Assembly: GCA_002724835.1 (NCBI GenBank)
Contig: PBPX01000010.1
Span: 8,926-22,030 of the forward strand
DNA from: Actinomycetota bacterium
GTDB lineage: Bacteria; Actinomycetota; Acidimicrobiia; Actinomarinales; Actinomarinaceae
DNA length: 13,105 nt
Direction of reading: 5' to 3'
The notes beneath the pieces were generated by a model. That model had not been told where the DNA came from, ran no database searches, and worked only from the letters and a program-made list of their open reading frames with translations. The translations under genes were made by a program, and so were the position numbers. Shown here piece by piece: positions 6,864 through 13,105 of this stretch (its first letter is position 1; the number at the start of each line of letters is the position of its first letter).

Positions 6864-7589
6864 ATGTTAAAAATTAATAATCTACATGCATCAGTTGACT
6901 CCACTGAGATATTGAAGGGAATAAACCTTGAAATAAATGATGGAGAAGTCCATGCAATAATGGGGCCAAACGGTTCTGGTAAGTCGACTTTGGCAAATGT
7001 TTTGATGGGAAACCCTGTTTATGAAATTACTAAAGGCAATATTGAGTTCAATGGTGAAGATGTAACAGAAGACCCAGTAGATGTGAGGGCAAAAAAAGGA
7101 ATGTTTTTAGCATTTCAATACCCAGAATCAATACCAGGTGTCACGATTGTAAATATGTTAAAAACAGCACTAACAAATATTGAAGAAACAGAATATACGG
7201 TTGTTGAATTGAGACTTAAAGTAGCTGATGCAATGAAAGATTTGGGACTCTCCCCAGACTTTGTTGATAGATATCTAAATGAAGGTTTTTCTGGTGGTGA
7301 AAGAAAAAGGAACGAAATATTACAACTAGCTGTTTTAAATCCTAAATTAGCAATACTTGATGAAACTGATTCTGGTTTAGATGTAGATGGTTTAAAAATC
7401 GTTGGAGAAGGTATAAATAATCTTAGAACACCTGAAAGAGGATATCTAATTGTTACTCATTATCAAAGACTTCTAGAGTATGTAAATCCTGATTTTGTTC
7501 ATGTGTTTATTGATGGAAATATTGTTGAAACAGGGGCTAAGGATTTATCTAACAAGCTTGAAAAAGAAGGTTACGAGTCATACTTATGA
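6864..7589 (+). CDS. sufC: Fe-S cluster assembly ATPase SufC
   Basis: SufC is the ABC-type ATPase of the SufBCD scaffold that builds iron-sulfur clusters in the cytoplasm. From the ATG at 6864 it is 241 aa. Walker A GPNGSGKST lies at 34-42, the Q-loop glutamine at Q85 in FQYPE, the signature FSGGERKRNEI near 142-152, Walker B LAILDETDSGLD near 162-173 and the switch histidine H199 in VTHYQRLL. The FSGGE and ETDSGLD wording is characteristic of SufC and not of transport ATPases. The frame is open to an ATG at 6822, but the added MKSRLFLLAFNIEN precedes the normal family start (LKINNL) and has no ribosome binding site. The stop overlaps the sufS start by 4 nt (ATGA). SufB and SufD, its obligate partners, are absent from this window. 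Confidence 0.97.
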   Translation: MLKINNLHASVDSTEILKGINLEINDGEVHAIMGPNGSGKSTLANVLMGNPVYEITKGNIEFNGEDVTEDPVDVRAKKGMFLAFQYPESIPGVTIVNMLKTALTNIEETEYTVVELRLKVADAMKDLGLSPDFVDRYLNEGFSGGERKRNEILQLAVLNPKLAILDETDSGLDVDGLKIVGEGINNLRTPERGYLIVTHYQRLLEYVNPDFVHVFIDGNIVETGAKDLSNKLEKEGYESYL

Positions 7590-8809
7590 AAAGTTTTGAA
7601 AATATTAAAAGTGATTTTCCTATCTTTGAGAGAAAAATTAATGGGAAGCCATTAACTTATCTTGATTCTGGTGCAACATCGCAAAAACCAAATGTGGTCT
7701 TAGAAAAAATGAATGAAATTTATAAAGTATCTAATGCAAATGTTCATAGGGGAACATATGCCCTTTCAGCTGAAACCACTCTTGCCTATGAAGGAGTAAG
7801 AAACAAGTGTAAAGATTTCATTAATGCATATGAATCTGACGAAATCATTTTCGCAAAAGGATCTACAGAGGGTTTTAATTTCTTAGCTAACTCAATATCA
7901 AAAAAGTTTATGGAACCAGGAGACGAGATAGTCGTTACTGAAATTGAGCATCATGCAAATATAATCCCATGGCAAATGGTTGCTCAAGAGAATGACTTGG
8001 AACTTAATTACATAAAAATTAATGAAGATTTTACTTTAGATTTAGATGATTTAAATGAAAAAATAAGCTCAAAAACTAAGGTTGTTTCGATTGTTGGAGA
8101 ATCAAATTTATCTGGAATGTTGCCAGAAATAGAAGAAATTACAAAAATAGTAAAAGAAAAATCAAACGCCCTCGTAATTATTGATGGTGCACAGCTAGTT
8201 CCACATAGAAAAATTGACGTACAGGCTTTAGGAATTGATTTCTTAGTATTTTCAGGTCATAAAATGTTAGGGCCTACAGGAATAGGTATCGTATGGGGCA
8301 GAAAAGAACTTCTTGATAAGATGGACCCAGTTTATGGTGGCGGTGACATGATTGAAGAGGTTCATTATGATAAGGCAACTTGGGCTCCAGTGCCTCACAA
8401 ATTTGAAGCTGGTACGCCTCCATATGTTGAAGCAATAGGACTAGGTGCTGCAATAGATTATTTAACTGATTTAGATATGGAAAATGTTCAAAAACACTCT
8501 GATGAACTGAGAGACTATGGAAAAGAAATATTTGCTGACATAGATAAGGTAAATGTCATTCATTCCTCTGCAGAAAAAGCTGGGTGCACTTTTGGAATGT
8601 ACGTAGATAATGTTCATGCAACAGATTTATCTTTAATGTTGGACACACACGGTGTTGCTGTAAGGTCCGGCCATCATTGTGTTCAGCCTTTTCATAGAAA
8701 ATTAGGAATAGATGCAACAATCAGAGCTACTGCATATGTTTACAATGACAAAAATGATCTAGATGTTTTCAAAAGTGCTCTAATTGATAGCATTGAAATG
8801 TTGAGTTAA
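7586..8809 (+). CDS. sufS: Cysteine desulfurase SufS
   Basis: This PLP-dependent enzyme converts cysteine to alanine and holds the sulfur as a persulfide for Fe-S assembly. The 407 aa are the normal group II length. Its landmarks fall at nearly the same numbers as in E. coli SufS: H123 (EHHAN) stacking on PLP, D200 and Q203 (IIDGAQ), the PLP Schiff-base lysine K226 (FSGHKMLGP), the persulfide cysteine C365 (RSGHHCVQP) and R380 (ATIRA) for substrate carboxylate binding. The short loop around C365 is the group II form that needs a SufE/SufU activator, which fits the sufE gene 2 nt downstream. Translation is probably coupled to sufC through the ATGA overlap. Confidence 0.97.
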   Translation: MKSFENIKSDFPIFERKINGKPLTYLDSGATSQKPNVVLEKMNEIYKVSNANVHRGTYALSAETTLAYEGVRNKCKDFINAYESDEIIFAKGSTEGFNFLANSISKKFMEPGDEIVVTEIEHHANIIPWQMVAQENDLELNYIKINEDFTLDLDDLNEKISSKTKVVSIVGESNLSGMLPEIEEITKIVKEKSNALVIIDGAQLVPHRKIDVQALGIDFLVFSGHKMLGPTGIGIVWGRKELLDKMDPVYGGGDMIEEVHYDKATWAPVPHKFEAGTPPYVEAIGLGAAIDYLTDLDMENVQKHSDELRDYGKEIFADIDKVNVIHSSAEKAGCTFGMYVDNVHATDLSLMLDTHGVAVRSGHHCVQPFHRKLGIDATIRATAYVYNDKNDLDVFKSALIDSIEMLS

Positions 8810-8811
8810 AA

Positions 8812-9222
8812 ATGTCAATTAAAGAAAAAGTAGAAGATTATAAAAAAACACTTGAGTTATTTCCAAATGACCAAGAAAAATATCAGTATTTAATAGAACA
8901 AGCAAAAAAAAGTGAGGAATTCCCAGAAGAATTTAGAAAAGATTCATTTAAAGTTCATGGTTGTCAAAGCCAAGTGTGGTTAGTGCCAGAACAAAAGGAG
9001 GAAAAACTCCTTTTTTTAAGTGACTCTGATGCTCTAATCTCTAAAGGCTTAGTAACTTTGATTTCATCAATTTATTCAAATGAAACTGCTGAAGAAATTG
9101 CAAATTCAGATATTGACCTTATGGAAGAATTTGAATTAGGTGTAATTTTAAGCCCAGCTAGACGAAATGGTGCTTACAGTATGTTAAAAACTATTAAAGA
9201 ATACGCTAAAAAGTTACTTTAA
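8812..9222 (+). CDS. sufE: Sulfur acceptor protein SufE
   Basis: SufE takes the persulfide sulfur from SufS and passes it to the SufBCD scaffold. The 136-aa length is normal. The acceptor cysteine is C51 in VHGCQSQVW, the same residue number as in E. coli SufE, and the C-terminal LSPARRNGAYSML region with the conserved arginines is present. Earlier residues (YQYLIEQAKKSEEFPEEFR) match the family N-terminal helices. There is no zinc-site pattern of SufU, so the partner type is SufE. The gene starts 2 nt after the sufS stop without its own ribosome binding site, so it is coupled. Its stop overlaps by 4 nt the stop of the convergent phosphoribosyltransferase gene, leaving no room for a separate terminator. 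Confidence 0.95.
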   Translation: MSIKEKVEDYKKTLELFPNDQEKYQYLIEQAKKSEEFPEEFRKDSFKVHGCQSQVWLVPEQKEEKLLFLSDSDALISKGLVTLISSIYSNETAEEIANSDIDLMEEFELGVILSPARRNGAYSMLKTIKEYAKKLL

Positions 9223-9677
9223 CTTTTTTCTTTCCACCAAGATTCATGTGGAAAATCAATCCATACTTCATTAGAGTATTTTGCTATTTCCTTAATAAAA
9301 TAATGAGGCTTAAAGTCACATTCATTATTCCACCATAAAGATACAAATCTAACGTCGCATTCATGGTTAATATTCTCTTTTATATACTGTGAAAGCTTTT
9401 CAAAAGTTTCACCACTATCACATATGTCATCAACTATTAATACTTTGGAATCTTTTGGTTTAGGTAAATAATTTTCCCAATGTGGAAAATCTCTTGTAGA
9501 TGCGTGAACTGGTTTAAATGGAATATCTAATTTGTGAGAAATCATAACTCCTGGTATCAAACCTCCCCTGCTTATTCCAACAATAACATCAGGTATAAAG
9601 TTATCTTCTTCTATCAACTTACAAACAGTCTGTGTGTCCTCTAGTTGCTCATCCCATGAATAATATAATTTTTCCAT
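9219..9677 (-). CDS. Purine phosphoribosyltransferase, xanthine/guanine (Gpt)-like
   Basis: This type I phosphoribosyltransferase probably joins a purine base to PRPP to form a nucleotide. From the ATG at 9677 it is 152 aa, the size of E. coli Gpt. The PRPP loop is VLIVDDICDSGET at 79-91. The SRGGLIPG element at 36-43 binds pyrophosphate. The early YYSWDE and the late WIDFPHESWW resemble the corresponding Gpt segments (TWDM and WIEQPWD). Guanine, xanthine and hypoxanthine are the likely bases, but the exact preference cannot be read. The frame is open to a TTG at 9701 (8 more residues). I prefer the ATG because the homologous region begins right after it and the TTG has no ribosome binding site. 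It diverges from a BMP-type transporter, suggesting purine salvage. Confidence 0.88.
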   Translation of the reverse strand: MEKLYYSWDEQLEDTQTVCKLIEEDNFIPDVIVGISRGGLIPGVMISHKLDIPFKPVHASTRDFPHWENYLPKPKDSKVLIVDDICDSGETFEKLSQYIKENINHECDVRFVSLWWNNECDFKPHYFIKEIAKYSNEVWIDFPHESWWKEKS

Positions 9678-9775
9678 TTTCGTAAGTGCTAATTCTATCA
9701 AAAATTAAAAAATGGAAGGTAGGAATATAAAAAGAAAATTTACTTCAAAAAGAATTAGGTATTTAAGCGTTCATC

Positions 9776-9781
9776 TATAAT
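9776..9781 (+). promoter_or_regulatory. Candidate -10 box (TATAAT) for the BMP lipoprotein gene
   Basis: A consensus TATAAT lies about 24 nt upstream of the ATG at 9806, giving a short leader that includes the ribosome binding site. No good -35 TTGACA is seen; TTAGGT about 15 nt upstream is the nearest. This is the only perfect -10 next to a gene start in the window, fitting high expression of a binding protein. Confidence 0.5.
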
Positions 9782-9793
9782 AAAAAATATGAA

Positions 9794-9800
9794 AAGGAGG
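9794..9800 (+). promoter_or_regulatory. Strong ribosome binding site (AAGGAGG)
   Basis: AAGGAGG is a full Shine-Dalgarno sequence with a 5-nt spacer (TAAGG) to the ATG at 9806. It fixes the start and is the strongest such site in a window where most genes have none, consistent with a highly translated binding protein. Confidence 0.85.
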
Positions 9801-9805
9801 TAAGG

Positions 9806-10813
9806 ATGCGTAGAAGTTGGGCAGTAGGCCTAATTATTATCAGTATTCTTACTATGGCATGCGGTGGAGCCGCATCCGTAGATGATTACAAAGCTGCATT
9901 TGTGTATGTAGGTCCAGCAGACGATGGTGGATGGTCACAAGCACATGATGTAGGTCGACAATTTCTTGTAGATGAAACCGGAATTGAAACAGCTTATACA
10001 GAGCTTATTCCAGAAGATGCTACAGAATTCAGAACAGTTGCAGAAGCTTATATTGAACAAGGATACAATATAATTTTTGGAACTACATTTGGTTATATAG
10101 ACGCAATGGCAGAAATGGCAGAGGAATATCCGGACGTTATATTTTTACATTGCTCAGGATATTTAAGTAATGATTCTAACTTTGGGAATTATTTTGGAAA
10201 AATGTATCAACCTAGATATTTATCAGGCTTGGCAGCTGGAGCGATTACAGAATCTAACAAAATTGGTTATGTAGCTGCTTTTCCAATACCTGAAGTAATA
10301 AGAGGAATTAATGCTTTTGCAACAGGTGTTAAAGAAGTAAATCCTAACGCAACTGTTGAGGTTGTTTGGACATTTACTTGGTTTGGTCCAGAAGAAGAAA
10401 CACAAGCAGCGAATGCTTTAATTGAAACAGGAGTTGATGTTTTAGCTCAACATCAAGACTCACCTTCTACTGGAGTTGTTGCAGAAAGCAATGGTGCTAA
10501 ATGGATCTCATACAATACAGCGTATGGTAAAGATGCAGCCCCAGGTGCTTTCGTTACTGCTCCTGTTTGGGCGTGGGGACCATATTACGTTGATGTTGTA
10601 AATTCAATAATAGATGGAGAATTTTCAGGTGGAGCTTACTGGGGAGGAATGGATACAGGATTAGTTTCTTTGTATGAATTATCTTCTGATGTACCTTCTG
10701 ATATATCTGATTTAATTTCACAAAGATCAGATGAAATAATTAATGGTGATTTTGATCCTCCAATAGTAGAGGAAGAATTCATTGATAACGTTATTGGTAC
10801 AGTAAGTCCATAA
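9806..10813 (+). CDS. BMP-family substrate-binding lipoprotein of a nucleoside-type ABC transporter
   Basis: This 335-aa extracytoplasmic solute receptor belongs to the Bmp/Med family (PnrA, NupN/YufN relatives), whose characterised members bind purine nucleosides. The N-terminus has MRRSW, a hydrophobic stretch (residues 6-18) and a candidate lipid-anchored cysteine C19 in LTMAC. Thr and Met before AC make this a weak lipobox, so the signal-peptide type is not certain. The mature part shows DDGGWSQAHD near 39-48, GTTFGYIDAM near 92-101, YQPRYLSGLAAGAIT near 134-148, GYVAAFPIPEVIRGINAF at 154-171 and DVLAQHQDSP at 211-220, all in family order. It has a consensus -10 box and a strong ribosome binding site. 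A terminator directly follows, then the ATPase and permease. The ligand is inferred from the family only. Confidence 0.94.
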   Translation: MRRSWAVGLIIISILTMACGGAASVDDYKAAFVYVGPADDGGWSQAHDVGRQFLVDETGIETAYTELIPEDATEFRTVAEAYIEQGYNIIFGTTFGYIDAMAEMAEEYPDVIFLHCSGYLSNDSNFGNYFGKMYQPRYLSGLAAGAITESNKIGYVAAFPIPEVIRGINAFATGVKEVNPNATVEVVWTFTWFGPEEETQAANALIETGVDVLAQHQDSPSTGVVAESNGAKWISYNTAYGKDAAPGAFVTAPVWAWGPYYVDVVNSIIDGEFSGGAYWGGMDTGLVSLYELSSDVPSDISDLISQRSDEIINGDFDPPIVEEEFIDNVIGTVSP

Positions 10814-10823
10814 CAATTATATT

Positions 10824-10857
10824 AAAAACACTCCAGCTTTTATGCTGGAGTGTTTTT
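10824..10857 (+). terminator. Rho-independent terminator after the binding-protein gene
   Basis: A perfect 14-bp stem (AAAAACACTCCAGC with GCTGGAGTGTTTTT) encloses a 6-nt TTTTAT loop and ends in a T-run, 10 nt after the lipoprotein stop. It lies inside the transporter locus, so it probably stops or reduces read-through into the ATPase and permease genes, giving more binding protein than membrane parts. The A-tract at the 5' side means it could also work from the opposite strand. Confidence 0.92.
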
Positions 10858-10860
10858 AAC

Positions 10861-10866
10861 TAACAT
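10861..10866 (+). promoter_or_regulatory. Candidate -10 box (TAACAT) for the ATPase gene, just after the terminator
   Basis: TAACAT ends 6 nt before the ATG at 10873, with no ribosome binding site. It would give the ATPase-permease genes a separate, leaderless transcript. The -35 region would fall in the terminator stem. Confidence 0.35.
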
Positions 10867-10872
10867 CAATAA

Positions 10873-12369
10873 ATGAACCAAAAAATTCTTGAAGCAAAAA
10901 ATATTTCTAAATCATTTGGAAAAATCCAAGCTTTAGATGATGTTAATTTCCATCTTTATAAAGGAAAAATTCACGGACTGCTTGGAGAAAACGGAGCTGG
11001 CAAATCCTCTTTAATGAATATCTTATCTGGAATATACCAACCTGAAAAAGGTTCAATAATTTTTGATGGCAAAAAGCAGAAAAAACTTAACCCGGAATCT
11101 GCCGCAAGACTTGGTATAGGAATGGTTCATCAAGAATTTAGATTAATTGAAAACTTTAGCATTAGAGATAACTTAACACTTTCAAAAGCAAACATCTATA
11201 TTGATGATTTTGAAGATGCTTTTAAAAAATATTCTGAGATTTTTTCGTTAACAGTAAATCAAAACACTTTAATTTCAGAATTATCTGTAGGAGAAAAACA
11301 AAAAATAGAGATTATCAAATTAATATTTAATAACAATAACATCATGTTGCTTGATGAACCTACTGCTGTATTAACACCACAAGAAACAAATCAATTAAAA
11401 AACTCACTTGAGACGCTTTCAAATGAAGATGAAAAAACAATAGTTTTTATTACTCATAAGTTAAAAGAAATTAAAGAGTTTACAGAAACTATCTTTGTTA
11501 TGAAAAATGGTCAAATGGTTGCTGAAGATTTAGAGACAGCATCTGTTAATGACAAGGACTTAATTACTTTAATGATGGGTGAAATCGATACTGCTGTTGT
11601 TGAAAAAAATAATGAAAAAGGTGAGATTAAGTTAAAAGTTGAAAACATTAGTTTAGAAATAGATGCAGGAGGTTTTAATAATTTAAATGATATTAATTTA
11701 TCAATCAAAGCTGGTGAAATTTTGGGTGTTGCCGGAGTATCAGGAAATGGCCAAGTTGAATTAGCAAATATTGTTTCAGGGATTCAATCAAACTTTGATG
11801 GGAAAGTAACAATAAAAGGTCAAGATGTTACAGAAAAAGGTGTAAGAGCAAGGAAGAAACTTAACTTATCTTACATTCCTGAAAATAGACTTGGGGTTGG
11901 TCTTGCTCCAGGTGTTTCTATATTAGATAACTCTGTAGTTAGAGAATACTTTAGTGCCAGCTATGGACCTCATCTCTCTAAAAACAAAATGGTAAATTAT
12001 TTAAATTTACTAGTTAAGGAATTTTCAATAAAGACCGACGAGCCAAAAGCAGAAATATCTACATTGTCAGGTGGAAATATGCAGAAATTACTTATGGGTA
12101 GGGAGCTAATATCTAATCCCGAAGTAATTGTTGCTGCACAACCAACTCGAGGTTTAGATGTAAGCGCTGTAGAAACTTTACACGAATTAATTGTTGACCA
12201 AAGGAATAAAGGCTCTGCAATAATGTTAATTTCGGAAGATCTAGATGAATTATTTAAATTAAGTGATCGAATAATTGTTTTATATGAAGGAAAAATTATC
12301 AAAGAATTTGAAATAAATGAAGCTAATACTAATAATGTTGGCTTAGCAATGGCTGGTGTAATTGAATAA
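10873..12369 (+). CDS. ABC transporter ATPase with two nucleotide-binding domains (nucleoside/sugar type)
   Basis: This 498-aa cytoplasmic ATPase powers the transporter. It is a tandem fusion of two ABC domains, as in MglA/RbsA and in NupO/YufO. Domain 1 (about 1-235) has Walker A GENGAGKSS at 38-46, Q87, signature LSVGEKQ at 137-143, Walker B LLDEPT at 159-164 and H195. Domain 2 (about 254-498) has a degenerate Walker A (GVSGNGQVEL, with Q294 in place of the lysine), signature LSGGNMQK at 398-405, a modified Walker B (VAAQPTRGLD) and E455 in LISEDLDEL at the usual histidine position. These changes in domain 2 are normal for this class and leave one main ATP-hydrolysing site. Neighbours are the BMP receptor upstream and a permease whose TTG start overlaps this stop by 8 nt. 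Confidence 0.96.
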   Translation: MNQKILEAKNISKSFGKIQALDDVNFHLYKGKIHGLLGENGAGKSSLMNILSGIYQPEKGSIIFDGKKQKKLNPESAARLGIGMVHQEFRLIENFSIRDNLTLSKANIYIDDFEDAFKKYSEIFSLTVNQNTLISELSVGEKQKIEIIKLIFNNNNIMLLDEPTAVLTPQETNQLKNSLETLSNEDEKTIVFITHKLKEIKEFTETIFVMKNGQMVAEDLETASVNDKDLITLMMGEIDTAVVEKNNEKGEIKLKVENISLEIDAGGFNNLNDINLSIKAGEILGVAGVSGNGQVELANIVSGIQSNFDGKVTIKGQDVTEKGVRARKKLNLSYIPENRLGVGLAPGVSILDNSVVREYFSASYGPHLSKNKMVNYLNLLVKEFSIKTDEPKAEISTLSGGNMQKLLMGRELISNPEVIVAAQPTRGLDVSAVETLHELIVDQRNKGSAIMLISEDLDELFKLSDRIIVLYEGKIIKEFEINEANTNNVGLAMAGVIE

Positions 12370-13105
12370 GTATATTCTCTCTAAAAAAACTGTTGTTAAT
12401 GATTTAGCAACGTTTTACTCATTCTTAATTGGATTGTTTATAGCTTTTTTTATTGGATCATTAATTTTATTGATACAAGACCAAAATCCAGCAAATGTAT
12501 TTTCACTAATGCTAAAGCTTTCCGTTGGTAGTATTAACAGCCTTAGTTCTTCATTAAATAAAGCTATACCTTTAATACTTGCTGGGTTAGGAATTTCAAT
12601 TATGAACTCCGTAAAATTATGGAACATAGGAGCTGAGGGTCAAATATTTTTGGGAGCAATTGCTGTTAACTTAATTTACATCAATATAAATATCTCTAAT
12701 TCAAGCTTATTTATTGTAATTCTTTTAGCTTCAGGCTTCATAGGTGGTGCAGTTTGTATTTTATTTCCAGCAATTACAAAAGTTGTTTTTGGAGTAAATG
12801 AAATTATTACAACTCTTCTTACTAACTATATAATTATCGGCTTAACTATTTATTTAGTAAACGGTCCATGGAAAGATCCAAAATCATTGAACTTTCCTGC
12901 TGCAGCTTATGTTGGTGAAGAAGTTTACTTACCAACAATCTTTGGAAAGCTGAGTAGTGGTTTTCTTGTATGCATTCTCTTTGTAATTGGAGCTTATTAC
13001 TTGAAAGAAAAATCTGTATTCGGATATGAAATGAGAATAGCTGGAGGATCAGCAATGACAGCTATTTACGCAGGTATCAATGCTAAACAAAAAGCATTCT
13101 ATGCG
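12362..13105 (+). CDS. ABC transporter permease, nucleoside (YufP/NupP) type, C-terminus cut by window edge
   Basis: The frame is open for 248 codons and runs off the window. It is a multi-spanning membrane protein of the branched-chain/ribose-type permease fold. Hydrophobic segments lie at about 17-38, 68-82, 95-110, 115-137, 146-166 and 198-213. KLWNIGAEGQIFLGA at 85-99 and FGVNEIITTLLTNYI at 143-157 match BMP-linked permeases. The end of the fragment (AGGSAMTAIYAGINAKQ) fits the loop that contacts the ATPase. The start is TTG at 12362. It is the first codon after an in-frame TAA at 12359, the only plausible early start, and it overlaps the ATPase stop by 8 nt, so translation is probably coupled. 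A second permease would be expected downstream, outside the window. Confidence 0.93.
   Translation, partial: MNKYILSKKTVVNDLATFYSFLIGLFIAFFIGSLILLIQDQNPANVFSLMLKLSVGSINSLSSSLNKAIPLILAGLGISIMNSVKLWNIGAEGQIFLGAIAVNLIYININISNSSLFIVILLASGFIGGAVCILFPAITKVVFGVNEIITTLLTNYIIIGLTIYLVNGPWKDPKSLNFPAAAYVGEEVYLPTIFGKLSSGFLVCILFVIGAYYLKEKSVFGYEMRIAGGSAMTAIYAGINAKQKAFYA

Noticed and set aside
9678..9701. TTG start at 9701 extending the phosphoribosyltransferase by 8 residues
   Set aside because: The extension has no ribosome binding site, and the Gpt-like homology starts just after the ATG at 9677.
9712..9780. 22-codon plus-strand ORF coding for a very basic peptide between the phosphoribosyltransferase and BMP genes
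   Set aside because: It has no ribosome binding site or convincing promoter, its stop overlaps the likely TATAAT box of the BMP gene, and lysine/arginine-rich peptides arise easily from A-rich DNA.
11749..12265. Domain 2 of the ABC ATPase seemed damaged (Walker A lysine replaced by Gln, switch histidine by Glu)
   Set aside because: These substitutions are normal for the second domain of nucleoside/sugar-type tandem ATPases, so it is not a pseudogene sign.

Overview
This is a compact, strongly AT-rich bacterial window of ordinary protein-coding genes, with very short intergenic spaces and many 1-14 nt overlaps. I see no rRNA, tRNA, CRISPR array, transposase, phage gene or attachment site. Short spacers, frequent TTG/GTG starts, few Shine-Dalgarno (SD) sequences and apparent leaderless promoters suggest a small, streamlined, probably aquatic bacterium. 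Gene content (many acyl-CoA dehydrogenase/metallo-beta-lactamase type genes, a BMP-type purine-nucleoside transporter) would fit an AT-rich actinobacterial or Chloroflexota-like lineage. SufE instead of SufU is less typical of actinobacteria. The lineage is therefore a guess.

Layout. (1) 1-4256, minus strand: a 2-oxoacid dehydrogenase complex operon in the order E3 (lipoamide dehydrogenase), E1 (alpha and beta subunits fused in one chain), E2 (lipoyl acyltransferase, cut by the window edge). The genes are 4 nt apart or overlap. (2) 4257-4418: divergent intergenic region with two inverted repeats. (3) 4419-5472, plus strand: an unannotated 28-aa single-membrane-segment ORF, directly followed by a metallo-beta-lactamase-fold hydrolase that starts with GTG and has no SD. 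(4) 5459-6787, minus strand: an acyl-CoA dehydrogenase paralogue that appears to lack the catalytic glutamate, followed by a 67-aa protein of unknown function. (5) 6864-9222, plus strand: sufC-sufS-sufE, an iron-sulfur assembly cluster without sufB and sufD. (6) 9219-9677, minus strand: a Gpt-like purine phosphoribosyltransferase. (7) 9806-13105, plus strand: a BMP-family binding lipoprotein, a strong terminator, then a double-domain ABC ATPase and a permease cut by the window edge.

How the parts work together. E1, E2 and E3 form one oxidative decarboxylation machine (pyruvate or branched-chain 2-oxoacid; substrate not decidable here). SufS takes sulfur from cysteine, SufE carries it, and SufC is the ATPase of a scaffold whose other subunits must be encoded elsewhere. 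The BMP-type transporter probably imports purine nucleosides or related compounds, and the divergent phosphoribosyltransferase could salvage the released bases, so regions 6 and 7 look like a purine uptake and salvage locus.

No clear new system stands out. The best leads are the 28-aa membrane ORF coupled to the hydrolase, the 67-aa unknown protein, the acyl-CoA dehydrogenase without an obvious base, and a recurring TANNNT-(6/7 nt)-ATG arrangement that suggests leaderless transcription.
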